A stretch of 64,000 nt of DNA, taken from positions 2,317,501 to 2,381,500 of the forward strand of contig OY979718.1 of assembly GCA_963855995.1 (NCBI GenBank), written 5' to 3'. Below, in pieces: positions 22,067-35,500 of this stretch. The position numbers and the translations under genes were made by a program. The DNA comes from Muricea muricata (lineage: Eukaryota > Cnidaria > Anthozoa > Malacalcyonacea > Plexauridae). The notes beneath the pieces are model-generated. The model searched no databases. It was not told the origin of the DNA and was given only the letters and a program-made list of their open reading frames with translations. How positions within the stretch are numbered: position 1 is the stretch's first letter; each line of letters begins with the position of its first letter.

Positions 22067-22911
22067 TAAAAAATTTATTAAATACATTATTAATAAAGAT
22101 AGGTTCTTAAATTTTAAAAAATAATGATTAAACATACATTAAATATTATGGCAAGCCGCTCGATCGGCAGTTACTTGAGAAGCTTTTTTATTTTTAATGC
22201 ATCTTTTTTCGAGGCGTTGTCGTACACAAATATTTCTTCGTCTTCCTGGTTTAAAATGCTATCCATCACAAGAAATACAAGGAGAGCAAAGCGAGTAAAC
22301 CGTTACAAAATATCTGAATGACAATACCCGTAACAGTGTTGAGACTTGCAGTTGTTTCTCATGTAAGATATAAATAGACTTACAGTTACTACCAACCGCG
22401 TGTTATAAAACTATGATTCGATTAAGGAATTTACGTAATACTGAAGATAAATAGCTTTCATCAAAACGTATCGCAAGACGGCTATAAAACCAATCGAAAA
22501 TGCGATCTGAGTATTAATATTGGCATGAATGTGTGACCGTAGGGCGGGCTAGTCCTCTAGTCCGCTTTAGCTTCACCAATAATTTTTCCATGTTATCCGA
22601 TATATTTTATATCATCGCTTCTTGTGTGAATGAATGAAACATGAATCTAAGTAAACTGATGAAAACAGTAGTTTTATGTGGAAATCTATCGTTACAAATT
22701 AGTTGTGTTCAGTACTGTTTTGGTGAAATCTGCCAAATCAATATATACTGCAAAACACAAAAAGTATCTCCTGTCAGAATCCTGTTCTCAAATTTGTTAT
22801 CAGTTAGTAATGCTGTGTCTGTTAGGCCATCCGCCACCTGCCAAAAAGTGCCTGGAAAATAAATTTTGCCATAATATAGCATTTGTAAGTTCTGAACGCT
22901 GATTAGCTAAG

Positions 22912-23095
22912 AGCCGTGTTGATATAACTCTGTGTCAACACGGAAAATTTCCAGCCACTCTTCTGTTAAAGTTCTTTGTGCTATGCTCGAAATTGTGTGA
23001 AAACACTCCGCCCTTCAGGCGTCGTGTTTCCACACAATTTCTCGTTTTTCCAATTTCCACTCGTGTTGATATAACTGTATATCAACACGGAAAAT
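22912..23095. repeat. Short hairpin-rich repeat, related copy at 39901-39938
   Basis: The motif CGTGTTGATATAAC...ATCAACACGG forms a small hairpin and occurs twice, near 22916-22952 and 23062-23093. Between them lies GTGTTTCCACACAATTTCTC, which recurs with one change at 39903 in a TMEM63-A intron. A dispersed non-autonomous repeat is likely. Confidence 0.65.
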
Positions 23096-23536
23096 GTTGT
23101 ATATTTCTTAATTATTCATTGTTTTTAACTGATGGTGGCTGCCCATTTCTGTATGTTTTGAAAGATCTCTACTATCTAATTTTACCCTTCTGTGTAACCG
23201 GGACGTGGAGGTAGATTTTAAAGAAGACGTCCAGTCCGTTCTGTGAATCGGTTTTGCTCATAATAAAGGCCCCCACAAATAAACATTTTCTAAAGTTCGC
23301 ATCTTTTGAACTATTATTTGAATCAAAACTCTGATTTATATCAACTGAGGATTGAAAAGCAGACAAATGCCCCCAAATACTCATTTTCAGTTGGTAAGTC
23401 ATATTTTTCAATATTACCCAACAAAAATTGTCAAAAATCTAGCTGGTTTTTTAGCTTTTCAAGAGGGGGGGGGGGGGAGATGTTGTGCAGTCGCTACGAG
23501 GGGGGGGGCAGGGCTACAAGGATTTTAAATTTCAAA

Positions 23537-26500
23537 ATGGCGGAAGATTTGCCGTCAGAATACGATGCTATCATTTTGGGAACAGGTTTGAGTATTTATT
23601 TATACTGCATCTGAATAATGTGATACAAAAATTGATAAATATAAATTTCAGTGACATTATATTAAATGGTATTTTCTCTATTTACTGTAGTTGAATTTGC
23701 GAAATGTTTTGTGGTTTAAAACGTTCAATTTTCACATTCTGGCTTCTTGTCTGTGTCACTGTGTGTTTCTATCTTTTATATAAAATTCCTATCATTGGAT
23801 ATACATCTGTCAGCCATTGTAGTAAATTGATGTAACTTTCTGTTTCATTTTTTGAATTCTGTCAATTCCACCTGCGACCACCCCCCCCCCTCTTAGGACA
23901 ACCCTGGGCATTGGTAAAATTTCATTTTTTTATACAAGCGCCTGGGGGTTGGTAAAAAATAAGCAAACCATGCTCCAGCCCTTTGGACAAAAAAGCAAGA
24001 CAAATGCCCACCCCTGGGCCAACAAATCATATATAATGGAAGTTAAATATGAAAACCTTCTTATTGTTTTTTGTGTAATTGCTATTTGTCATGATTCATT
24101 ATCACTCACTGGTCAGCAAGTACCCTTAACAGAAGCAGTCATGCCCCACCCCCTGTTTACCACATGGGTGACTGCTTCTGTTTAGACCAGGTAATTGCTG
24201 AGAGAAGAATCATGACAAATGGCACTTACATAAAAATAACGCTGAAGATGACTATCTGTACTTGCCTATTTTGTGCTCATATTTTTGTGTGAGGGAAATA
24301 TGGCTAGCCAAAAAACAAAAAAAAAATGGTATATATTTTGTACTTTCCCATCACATATGGGATGTAAATCTGGCCATTGAACTTTTAATCTAAATTCTTT
24401 GTCAAGATCATATAAGATCTGTGTAAATTTTACAATGTTTTAAACTTCAAGAATACATATAAATTCTGAAATTTCAAATTACTGGTACAAATATAAAAAC
24501 ATAAAAACATACCTTCTTGATTAATTGGGCAGTATGAACTTTTTTATGAACTTTTTTCATACCATACAGAAAATTTTTTATGTTGTCAAAATCTTTATGT
24601 TTTGTCAACTTTCATTCACAAGTAATAAGTAAGTGCGAAGTATTTACAGAATTGATATTTAAATATGACATGAATGGATACAGAAATTAATGCACAAAAT
24701 TGGTATTTTGTGCCATTTTGTAGCAGCAGAATGCTTTCAAAATGAGATTTTTTGATCAATAAAAAAGTTCTGCTAAGAAAAAAATTTTGGTGTGGATTTT
24801 CAGCTTCTGGCCGATCATCTAATATGTTTGTTGGTTAATAATCTAAGTACTGATTAACCAGCATGTTTGTGAGCCTTTAGGAGGTGAAAGTATGATTGCA
24901 TCTAAGTGCATTTTGAATTTTTTTCAGACTTTCTCCTGTTTATTAGAAATAATGTACAATTTTCTTAAAAAGTACATAATGTTTTGATTTGTTCATTTAT
25001 TTGGAAAATTGTATTTTAATATTTATCTTAGGGCTTACAGAATCTGTTGTTGCTGCTGCTCTTGCAAGGGTTGGGTACAAAGTACTGCATTTGGATAGGT
25101 ATGTGTAAAAAGTTATGCTTTGTGCACTGTCTTTTCTATTTTAATAGCTCGACTTACAAAGTTGTGTTGTGTAAATATGTAAATTATTATCAGTATGTAA
25201 ATATCTGGTGTGTGTGTGGGTGTGTGTGAGTGTGTGTGAGCGCGAGCGCGATATAAAAAACATGCTCAGGCGTTAACTGTGATGATAATATAGCTATCTT
25301 TAAAATAAAATTTGTCTGCGTGCTGTTTTAGTAAAATTATGAAATTTTCTCGTTCGCAATTGAGCATCTAGCTTAACAGTATTTATTGCTACCACACAGT
25401 ATTTAATATTGTCACTTGCCCATTCATTGTCACTTACCTTCATCTTCTTTAAATGCTATTCAGAAATGACTACTACTCAGGCTACTGGGCATCATTCTCT
25501 TTTGACAGTTTGCAGGAGTGGATTAAACAAAACAGCGAAGCGGTAATTTTTAAAATTATATATATTATATATGCACTGTAAGATATGCATCAGCTGCAGT
25601 AGTGTTGAGGCCCTGCAAATTCGTTAACCAACTGCGACATTTTTTTGCACCATTTTATTTTTAAAGATACAGTCAATAGACCTTAGAAGTGCTTACGTCA
25701 TGCGATTTTCATTGCATATAAATACAAGGTAATTTTTCCCACATGTTTCCCACATTGCACTGCAATTTATTGTTTATTTCTGGTGTGACGTAAGAACTTC
25801 TAACGTCTATTCATGCAACTTTATTCACAAAGCAAAATATTCTTAACCACAAAATTTTGTACTGTTCAATAAACTTTTTTAAATTATCCTAATATTTTTT
25901 AGGAAACTGACAATGATGAAAATATTCAACTGAACGGAGAAGTATGCTTTCCTCAAAGGGGAAGTGCAATCAGTAATATAGAAGTGCGATCATATTTAAG
26001 GTATACAGTAGATATAGTTCTCATAATATTTCCAAATAATCCTTGAGTAGCAAATTTTATGTGAAGTATATACGGGTAAATACCAACCATAAAATGATCT
26101 GGCTTTTTGATACAGAAGTCACCATTGTTTGGGATTTGTTCTTTAGTCTTTCATTGTTATAAACAACCACTCACAAAGCATGTCAATATGTCTTGGTGGC
26201 GACCCGTATATACATTTGGTTTCATTAATTAGTCTTTGATTGTTCTTAGAAAGGTGGAATCTGAGAATGAGAAAGAAGTACAGAAACAATCTGGAGAAAA
26301 CAAAGCTGGTGAATCTGTGTCACATCCTTCAGATGAGAATGTGGAAGAATGTGCTCAGGATGGGACCGTTGCCAAGCCTGCAAATGTGACAGATCTGAAC
26401 TGCGATACACCTAAATCATATAAAGACAAGGATGTTTCATTTGATTCCAAAACAGATGTCGAAGCGTGCCATGAGTCTTCTAGTAACGTAGAAGTTGTAT

Positions 26501-28473
26501 CAAATATAGAACAAAGTAATGTGAGCAATGTAACTGGATCACTCGAAGACCCCAAACCTGAAGATAAAAGAAATGAAGTCAATGAAGGACATGTTAAGCA
26601 AAGTGAGCTCAGTGAAGTGACTGAGACAAACACCGATCCTGAATCTGAAGACAGTCAAAAGGAAAGTATCGAGAAAGTTTCAAAAGATGAACCTCAAGTC
26701 CTTACTTGGGCAGAAAAACGAAAACTGAAGAACAGGAAAAAAATGGACAGGAATTCAACCCTCAAAGATTTTTCAGAAAAAAGTCGAAAATTCAATCTTG
26801 ATCTGTCTCCGAAAATCCTTTTTTCACGTGGCTTGTTGGTGGAGTATTTGATAAGTGCAAATATTTCACATTATGCTGAATTTAAAATAGTCAGTCGTAT
26901 TTTGACCTATATGAATGGAATGATTGAAGAAGTTCCTTGCTCTAGATCGGATGTTTTTAGCAGTGAGTTAATTAATGTGCTGGAAAAACGAGCTTTGATG
27001 AGGTTTATGACGTTTTGTCTTACATTTGAAGATTGTCCTGAGCAGTATGAGAGCTTCAAGGATAAACCATTTGTGGATTTTTTGAAATCTCGGAAACTCA
27101 CCACCAACCTTCAGCACATTATTGTTAACGCCATTGCTGGTGTACCCGCAAAAACGTCCACCCTTTCAGGATTGAAGTCCACTCAAAATTTTTTGCGATC
27201 GTTAGGTCGCTATGGAAACACGCCATTTTTATGGTCACTATATGGTGCTGGCGAATTACCACAGGCATTCTGTCGTATGTGTGCAGTGTTTGGTGGGATA
27301 TATTGTTTGCGCAAGAATGTAAAGTCGTTAATTCTTAATGAAGACGGCAAGAAATGCCTGGCAGTTGTTTCTGAAGCTAGTCAACGACTGAACACCCAAT
27401 GGCTTATCATGGAGAGGTCGTATGTACCAGCCGTATTCAAGATAGCCACTGAAAGCATGAAATCACGAGCTATATTAATCACAGACAGATCACTGAAACC
27501 AGCCGAACGGGAACACATCTGTTTGCTCACAATGCCAGGTCGGTCGGATGGACACCCTGTGCGTGTTATTGAGTTAGCACCATCTTCAATGGCGTGTCCA
27601 GAATCCCTGTATGTTGTTCATTTTACCACTGAAACTGTTGTGAATGCCTTCGAAGATCTTAGTTTCTATGTAGAAGACTTGTTTACCACAGCAGGTGAGT
27701 GGAGGTTACAGTGTGAATATGAGAGTTTTATGTCATGAAAATTAGCAACAGGTCATTAATATCCATAAATTGAGACGAAAGTCGCGACTGTTTACGATGA
27801 ATGTGCATTAATTGCCTTTGTCATAGGGTCACAAATGCTGGAAAATATCGCGTGACTATTACAGTTAATCGAAAGACGGGAAATTTTCAATCCCCGGATT
27901 GGGAAATTTATATAATCGACACCCATTCAGTATTTCATTATAGACATTGTGCGCTTTGCTAAAACTTAATTAATTAATGTTCAAATTAATTTCCTGTCTG
28001 TCTACAGATGCAGTTTCTGTCGATGACGAGAGTGAGAAGCCGGTAGTTTTATGGTCAGTATATTTTAATATGGAATGTGGCTCTCCCGCAAATATTAGTG
28101 AACTTCCTGCTAATGTAAGAATAACCGCACTGCCTTCTGCCACCTTGGATTTTGAAGATGCCTTGCTAGAGGTAATTGTAAAATTATACTATTCGCAAAA
28201 TACAAATGCAGAGTGTAATAAGTTTTTTAAAATTAGGCTAAAGATATCTTCACATCCATATGTCCAAATGAAGATTTTTTGCAAGCTGTTCCAAACCCAG
28301 AAGATATAATATGGGATGATATTGGGAAGGAAGCAAAAGAGAAAGCTGATGAACAAGCTAGTGATGACGTGATGCCTGACAATGAACGGCAAGATTCATC
28401 AGAACAGTCGACCGAAAAAAGTCATGTTCAAAAATCTCTTGGCGAGTCAGATCCATCAGACGTTAAGATGTAG
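23537..28473 (+). CDS. CHM: Rab escort protein (Rab geranylgeranyltransferase component A)
   Basis: REP binds newly made Rab GTPases and presents them to geranylgeranyl transferase II in the cytosol. Seven exons (23537-23585, 25032-25098, 25464-25542, 25903-26000, 26250-27694, 28008-28171, 28237-28473) give 712 residues; vertebrate REPs have about 650. The N-terminus MAEDLPSEYDAIILGTGLTE carries the GDI/REP dinucleotide-fold motif, then VLHLDRNDYY. A long acidic, serine- and glutamate-rich insert fills about residues 98-275. The GDI core resumes with FNLDLSPKILFSRGLL at about 279. The hallmark GRYGNTPFLWSLYGAGELPQ is at about 417. The end, DIFTSICPNEDFLQ then PNPEDIIWD, is characteristic of REP and absent from RabGDI. 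The insert explains the extra length. Confidence 0.93.
24074..24226. mobile_element. MITE-like inverted repeat in REP intron 1
   Basis: The arms, about 40 bases each, share ATTTGTCATGATTC and its complement. An inner pair, ACAGAAGCAGTCA / TGACTGCTTCTGT, lies inside. About 153 bases, non-coding. Confidence 0.75.
26066..26213. mobile_element. hAT-type MITE family Y, copy 1, with 8-base target duplication
   Basis: Element 26074-26205, flanked on both sides by GTATATAC. Its ends read GGGTAAATACCAACC and GGTGGCGACCC, imperfect inverted repeats of GGGTnnnnACCA form. It lies in the REP intron between exons 25903-26000 and 26250-27694. Related copies are at 43076-43177 and 51811-51926. Confidence 0.85.
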
Positions 28474-28618
28474 GTTTTGTACATCTCATATCCTCCTTGA
28501 ATCAAATTTATGTTTTGTATGGAGTAGCTACAGGTTTCATCGTGAGACCCTCCAATATATATTGTACAAGCCGAAGGAAATCAAGTACAAATATATAAAT
28601 GAATGAGGTAAATAATTA

Positions 28619-28624
28619 AATAAA
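28619..28624 (+). terminator. Possible poly(A) signal AATAAA after the REP gene
   Basis: Canonical hexamer about 146 bases downstream of the REP stop. No other evidence. Confidence 0.45.
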
Positions 28625-29577
28625 TGAATGAGTAGATATAAAAAAGTAAATTAAGCAAAACATGAACAACTATAAATCAGGGAAACTCATAATCACACGA
28701 AACGGTCAAATTGTATACGAACTCTAATTGGACAATTCCCATTATAGAAGCAATAAAATTCCAAGGTGACAAACACACAGGCGACTTGAAAGTGCATATT
28801 AGTTTTTTTTTAAAGCTGTAAAATGTGGGAAATATAGCCTTGCAAAATATTTGGTATATTTGAATTTTATTATACGTGTACCAGCTTCCTGCCAATTTCG
28901 GCTCAAATTTTGCAAACTTTGCAAGGTTACATTTTCTGTATTTTACGACATTTCGCAACCAAACTTTGTGTTTTACCAATTTGAAGATGCTATAGATTTC
29001 GTTCGATAGATTTCATTGTTTCTTCAAACATTAATAAATTTTATTTTAATCGTTAATCACTTTAGCTAACTCTGGGCAGGTGTCTTGCATGTTCCTTGAG
29101 TTCCTTTTGGGCCTTACCCATTTAGGGTCCTACAATAATTGCTTATGAATAATACTTTGTAAGATAGAGAGTTTCAGCAAAGAAGATGCGACGCCCAAGA
29201 CGAGTGGAAATATCATGATCACATCCATAGATGGTTTTTAAGCTGCCTGTGTCCCTAAAGGAGGGTCTATATTCGAAGTTTGATTTCAAAATAAATTAGT
29301 CGGGCAAAACACGAATATAAGAGTATACTCCCCCCCCCCATAAACGCTCTAGGCCTACCTCCGGCTAGAGTGCCCACCGTGAGCGCCCGAAACATTAATT
29401 TGGTAAATTTTAAATAAAAATATTCGGAAAATCCTGGTATGAAGGTGGAAACACAAAAGTATTTTGAAAAGCAAATGAGCAATTATAAATGAAAGCGACT
29501 AAATAAACAGTATTTTGCCGAAGTTGGTGTGACGTTGTATACCCAAGGAGAGCTACAATATATTCAACTAGAAGAAT
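28625..29577. other. Intergenic, REP to TMEM63-A
   Basis: AT-rich. A C-run at 29331-29339 is followed by a short GC-richer patch. No exon, repeat or RNA gene is recognised. The TMEM63-A promoter should lie here but shows no motif I would trust. Confidence 0.5.
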
Positions 29578-32500
29578 ATGTTCTTTGAAGATCTAACTCA
29601 TAAACTTGTCGGCAATATCTCCACAATTTCCACAAACAATGGGACAGATGAAGGGAAAGCGCCACCGATCACGGGAAAAGCATTGGCTGTAACATCTGTA
29701 ACAAATGGATTTTTCCTGCTTTTGACGCTCGTATTATTCTCCCTTCTCCGTCACAAGTTCCCACGAGTTTATACGCCGCGGCTTCTTCTCAATGAGCTGG
29801 ACTATTCTATTATTAAACTACCAAATAATTTATTAGGGTGGATTGTGCCAGCGCTCAGATTAAAAGATGAACAAATATTGCGGTATTTGGGTCTTGATGC
29901 TTTGATGTTCTTGCGATTATTACGCATGTGTTTTATGTTTGGCCTCATAATTTTACCTTACGGATTGATTGTTACTGTACCTCTAAACTATGAAGGAGGG
30001 AATTCTGAAAACGACCCTGACATTGACACTTTAAACCGTTTAACACTGGGAAATGTTGAAGCCAAGTCAGACTTTTTATGGGCTCATTTCATTGGCGTTT
30101 GGATGTACACCATCGTTATATTGTACTTCATGCATCGTGAGTACGTTGCATATCAAAGGTTTCGTCAGCAATGTTTTTGTAATGGAGAGAAATATCATCA
30201 TCGGTATCTTGTAATGTTACAAGATATTCCAAAAGAGGTAAGGTAGCATTGGGATATTAGTATAGGTAATAGTATAATTTCGAGTGCAATTACGGATAAA
30301 CAAGCACGAGTGAGTTTTTAAAAACTGCAAAATAGCGCGAGTCCGTAGGACGAGCGCTATTTGCGGTTTTTAAAAACTCACGAGTGCTTGTTTTCCGTAA
30401 TTGCACGAGAAATTATGCTATTACTTATTAATAATATAAAAAGGAAATGTTTAAACAAGCATTTTGTACTTACAACTTCGCATTATGCAGGTGCACTCAT
30501 TCTCGAATTTCTTCGCTTAAACAATCCATGTTTATAAAAGCCATGGCTAAAAATTTTATGTACAAAGTTCCAGCATACTTTAGAGTTTGTTTTGTGATCA
30601 TAATTGTCAGAGAAGAATCCCAAATTGTGTTGAAATTTCGACGAAATCTTTAAGCAAACGTGAAAATTCGGCCGCCATATTTTTGGTTTTTCTGCGAGTA
30701 AATCCCATCGCTCAAAGAGTTTATTACAGATTTTTGCACTGTTGTTACAGATTTTTGCACTGTTGTTACAGATTTTTGCACTGTGTTACAGATTTTTGCA
30801 CTGTTCTGGGTGATGTTTGGGATTAACTGCACTCGAATCAACCAATCACAGCCCAGAAACATTTCCTTGTATATTATTAGATTATTAATAAATGATAGGC
30901 ATGAGCGATTACTGAATTAGTCATCTGTACAATAATGACAGCTATTCCCGCTCCAGTGATTCTTTAATTTTCATGTTATAGTATTTAAAATTTCATCGGC
31001 AAGCTTCCATGTAGTGGGGAAATGGGAAAGATGATGTATCTGGATTGTTCATGCAACTAAACATGTTTGAAGTATTTAGAACAAAAACATGGAGCACCTT
31101 AATGCTCCAGTAACCATCAAGTGCTCTAGTAATTCCATCAATTTGATCAACTATGAATTAGATAACGCAGATAGCCAGGTCTGTCAAACTGTGAAAGAAT
31201 GATTTCTGTAGATTAAGTATTGAGCTAGATCACTCCAAAGTTCAATTACCTTTTTCTAATCCCTGTATAATGTAAGATCCTTGTTACTTTAAAGATAGAC
31301 TAGCAAGGAACTGTTGATTTTGTATGAAACTAGGATTATACTATACATTAATTTAAGGACTTGGTGATATGGTTGGATTTTTGAAAGCATCACATAACCA
31401 AGGGAGTAAAAAGCTGGATAATTGCATAAAGGCATGTCCATACATCTGTGTTTGCATACTGCACAAACAATGGTGCAGAATATGCTCCCTCCCAATAATT
31501 GATTTTTACACCCTTGCATGTAAGACCACAACCAAGGTTTCAGATCAAAAGGTTTGCTATAATAAATTTACATGGTTTCTAAACCATGACCAATCAACTC
31601 TTTTTTACTCTTTTACTGTCAAAGTTGTTACCGGTATAACTTACTCTAACAATTGCATACCTAACTCAACATGTGTTCTCACTTTCATGTATATATCACC
31701 TGTTTGCAGGCCTACACAGGGAGTACATCAACAGTTATTACACTTGATCCTCCCCTTTAATCTATGCCTGTTTGTGATTAATTAAATAAAGTAATATCCC
31801 AGTCCTTAAATACAAGAGTTTCAAATGATTATTTCATGATCTATACTGATCAAGTTCCTTAGTTTATAATCCTGAAGGTGTTGTGGAACACGACACTCTC
31901 GGGCTGGTAGTTGTCTTCGAGCCTGACCATCTTCAACTGGTGAAATCAGACCTGGTTGTTCGAGTTGATCCACATTGGCTTGGTAAAGAGGCCTCTTCAA
32001 AAGAGGGCATCACTCTCAATTTTTCATTGGCGGCTTGAGAAGTTTTTTCATTTCATTACCTCAAGTCATGTGGGTGTATGCATCTATACACTGAGTCGTT
32101 CTAACTTCTGTTTGTGAGGCGCTTTCATAACATAGGGCACTAGGCATACCTTCGCAGACTTAGGCAGAGCCCCTTCTTTTAAATAGATTTTTGCTTTCGT
32201 ATGTCTCGATAATCCTAGATATTTTGCAAAAACTTCTTTGTGGGCATCCAGAAGGTTCTGTGCAGTTTGTCCACATAAAACATTGAGTCCCAGTTCAATT
32301 TTATGGCTTTCAAACAATTGCGATTAAACAGACAGGGAAATTTGCTTCTAACCACTAAAGCTGGCAAGTGTAAAAGATATAACATTGCATCTAATTTTTA
32401 CAAATTCTTAAATATCATCCAGCTATTAGCCTAAATAGTTTTTAGAAGGTTGAAAAAAACATGTAGAAAATGTATTCGACTCTATGACCATTTCCATTTA

Positions 32501-35500
32501 TTATTGTTTTGGTTGCACCTGCACTTGGTACAAGCTTTATATGCTATCTAAGCCCTCCCTTGATGAGGTTACTAGATGTGATTCCGATTTGAATTCTTTT
32601 CTTCGGGTGCATTTACTTTCAGGGGGGGGGGGTTGCTGCTTAGCTGTTTGACCACGGCATACTTTGGCTATGTGGTCCAATTTTTGGCATACCTCGATTT
32701 ACAAAAGCCGCGCAAATTAGCTCGATGTTTTCCTCTACAGTAGTAACAGTCATTTTGCTTGTTCGTATCCCCTGAACATTGTGCTGGTTGTGCTTCGTTT
32801 GGTTGCGTTCATCAGTGTCCGATCTTCGATATCATTCCTGATGACATTCAAAGTCATATCCACTGTTTTTTATGCATTAGCTAAGTTTCACTAAGCTGCA
32901 TTCCTTGTATACTTTCGTTCTTCGCGCCACACACAAGACGATCGCGTGTCATATCCTCTAGAGTCTCGCCAGAATTACAATATTCTGATGGCTCCTAATT
33001 CTGCTATGTAACTAAGTATTCGCCTTCTCTTCCACGTCGTTAGCAATGAAATACTGCTTTAACCATTCGACATATTGAGCCCACGTCTCCGCCGTCTCGT
33101 TATATATAGACCTATTGTCCCACGTATAAACCTGCCATGATGCTGTAATTTTTCGTCGCCAAAATGTTATAACTTACTCTAACAATTGCGCACCCAACTA
33201 AACATTTGTAGCCACCGTCTTGTTTATATCACCTGTTCATGGTAGCCTGCGTTATGCAGTATGCCCAAGAGGGAAGCTTGAAATACCGCCTGCCCAAAAA
33301 CTAAACTAAGCATTTCGAGTTCCGCCCACCGAGCGCATGGTTCCGCCCATACTAATGTGTTTGCTTTAGAAAATCAATCAGAACGCGAGTTATTAATAAT
33401 GCTTTTAGCGGGTTTGCAATGAAGCAAAAGATGTCAATTTTGTAATTGTTTTGTATTTTTCTGTCATGTCGAGCAAAACAACTCTTACAAAACCTTCATC
33501 AAAGGATACACGGTAAATATCGTGCATTTTCCAACTCCAATAGGCAAAATTGCTATCACGTCTTTACCAAGCAACAAATGTTGGATTGATATTCTTTGCT
33601 CATACTTCAAGTCGATGGTTCGACCGATAGCAGATAAATAATTCAATGATTTCTCAATACATTCGTTAATGTTTTCGTCAGTGTCTGCCATCATTCGATC
33701 ACAGTAAATTTAAAAATACTCAAGAGTCAAGATGTAATTTAATATCACTCAAGATTCAACTTCTAAAATTAGCACTAATTGATTCCAATTTCTTAAATAA
33801 ACACAAGTAACACTTTCCTGTCAATCATAAATTCAAATCGATATTCTAACCAATCAGAACGCTCCGTCATCTAGCTGCCGGAGAACTCAAAATGCTTAGT
33901 TTTTGGGCAGGCAGTATTTCAAGCTTCTCCCCTTGTGCCCGCAAATACCGCCTGCTGCGCAGGCTAGTTCAAAGTGAACATAGATTATGACGAGAAGAGG
34001 ATACCTTAGGCAATATCCTAAGTCGTTACAGATGCTATGTCAGTTGGAGCAATAGACCGTCATATCAGAGTAAACAGGGATGAAAAAAATGTTAAAAGCA
34101 ATGTGATGTTGAAAACCATGAATCGCTGAACATGATTCTATCAAGGATGGAAGATTTGTTAGACTTTTAAATAAAAAAACCCCCACAGTCTCTGATTGTA
34201 AAATAGTCATAGAGTCAGGTTTTCCACAATACATTTTCTACATGTTTGTTTCAACCTTGTAAAAACTATTTGGGCTAATAGCTGAATGATATTTAAGAAT
34301 TTGTAAAAATTAAATTCAATGTTATCTTTTACAGGTGGAAATGTTTTCTTCATTGGATTTGTATTCCGGCAATTGTTCTTCAAATTTCACAAAAATGGTG
34401 ACTTTCCGACTTTGAAAGAATGATTTCTCTAAATTAAATAATGAACGAGCTAGAGCACTCTAAAGTCCGATAACCTTTTTTTTGACACACCCTGTATAAT
34501 CTCATGCTTTGGTTCATTTTATATATAGCTGCAAGATCAGCAGAAAATGAATGACTATGTTCTTGAGCGTTTTCCAAATGAGGTAAAAATGTGATCTGCC
34601 GGTTAGAGGCGTGCAAGTAAATTAACGAATTCTTCTCTATTGCTGTGTAAATAATTTGAATAATTTATTTAATAAGTATTAGCTAGACTATCATTTATCT
34701 TTTATGTGTAGTCAAATGTGTTTTTTGTAACTTTTCATCAGTTATTTTTTCTCATCAAATTAGACGCTTAATGTGTATGTTTTGGAGGATGATGTAGAGT
34801 GGAAGAAACTGATTGATAAATACGTCAAAGCTCAAAGGAACCTTGCTGCTGCAAAGGTAAATTCTAACGTTGTTAAAAATTTAACTCTAATGCAAAACTG
34901 ATGAGGCCTTTCAACTTGTTATACTGCAGACCGAGTATTGCAAAACTAACATAAGACCAGAACATCATCCAGAGATGTTTGGTTTAACTGGTTCCAAAGT
35001 GGACAGTATATCCTTTTATGAAGAAGAAATAAAGGTAAATTTTAAATTTATTAATACTGATGAATTCTTGGTAATCCTGTATCACATCAGCACAGTAGAA
35101 CGGTTACAATTGCATAATTTGTTTTTAGTATTCTGTATTTTGTCTTGCTTTGGTTGTTCTTCACTAGAATTTGAAGACAGAGCTGGAAGCAGAAAGACAA
35201 AAATCACATCTTGCACTGAATCATTGTTTTGTTGCTTACAAATGTCTACGTGACGCGGCAGTTGCAGGAAATGGTCTCGCATGGGATCGTTATACTGATC
35301 AAATGCAAGCGAGAATGTGTCCTGAAAAAGATGATATTGTTTGGAGCAATTTGAAAAAAGACAGACGACTTAGGTGCGCAATATAGTGGATTTATCATCA
35401 ATCTAGTCAAACCTTGCTTTATAATTTGGAAACGTCGAGCGTAATTTTAAAATACATTTACTATCTTTGTTGTAAATTATTGGATGAACAGTGAAATAGA

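Larger units (their letters stand above)
32366..34334. repeat. Inverted repeat pair, arms 32366-32472 and 34230-34334
   Basis: The left arm is the reverse complement of the right arm over about 105 bases (for example CTAATAGCTGAATGATATTT at right). The arms lie 1.75 kb apart and enclose part of gypsy-2 and the foldback element 33243-33965. The pair could be two copies of one repeat or the ends of a composite. Confidence 0.75.
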
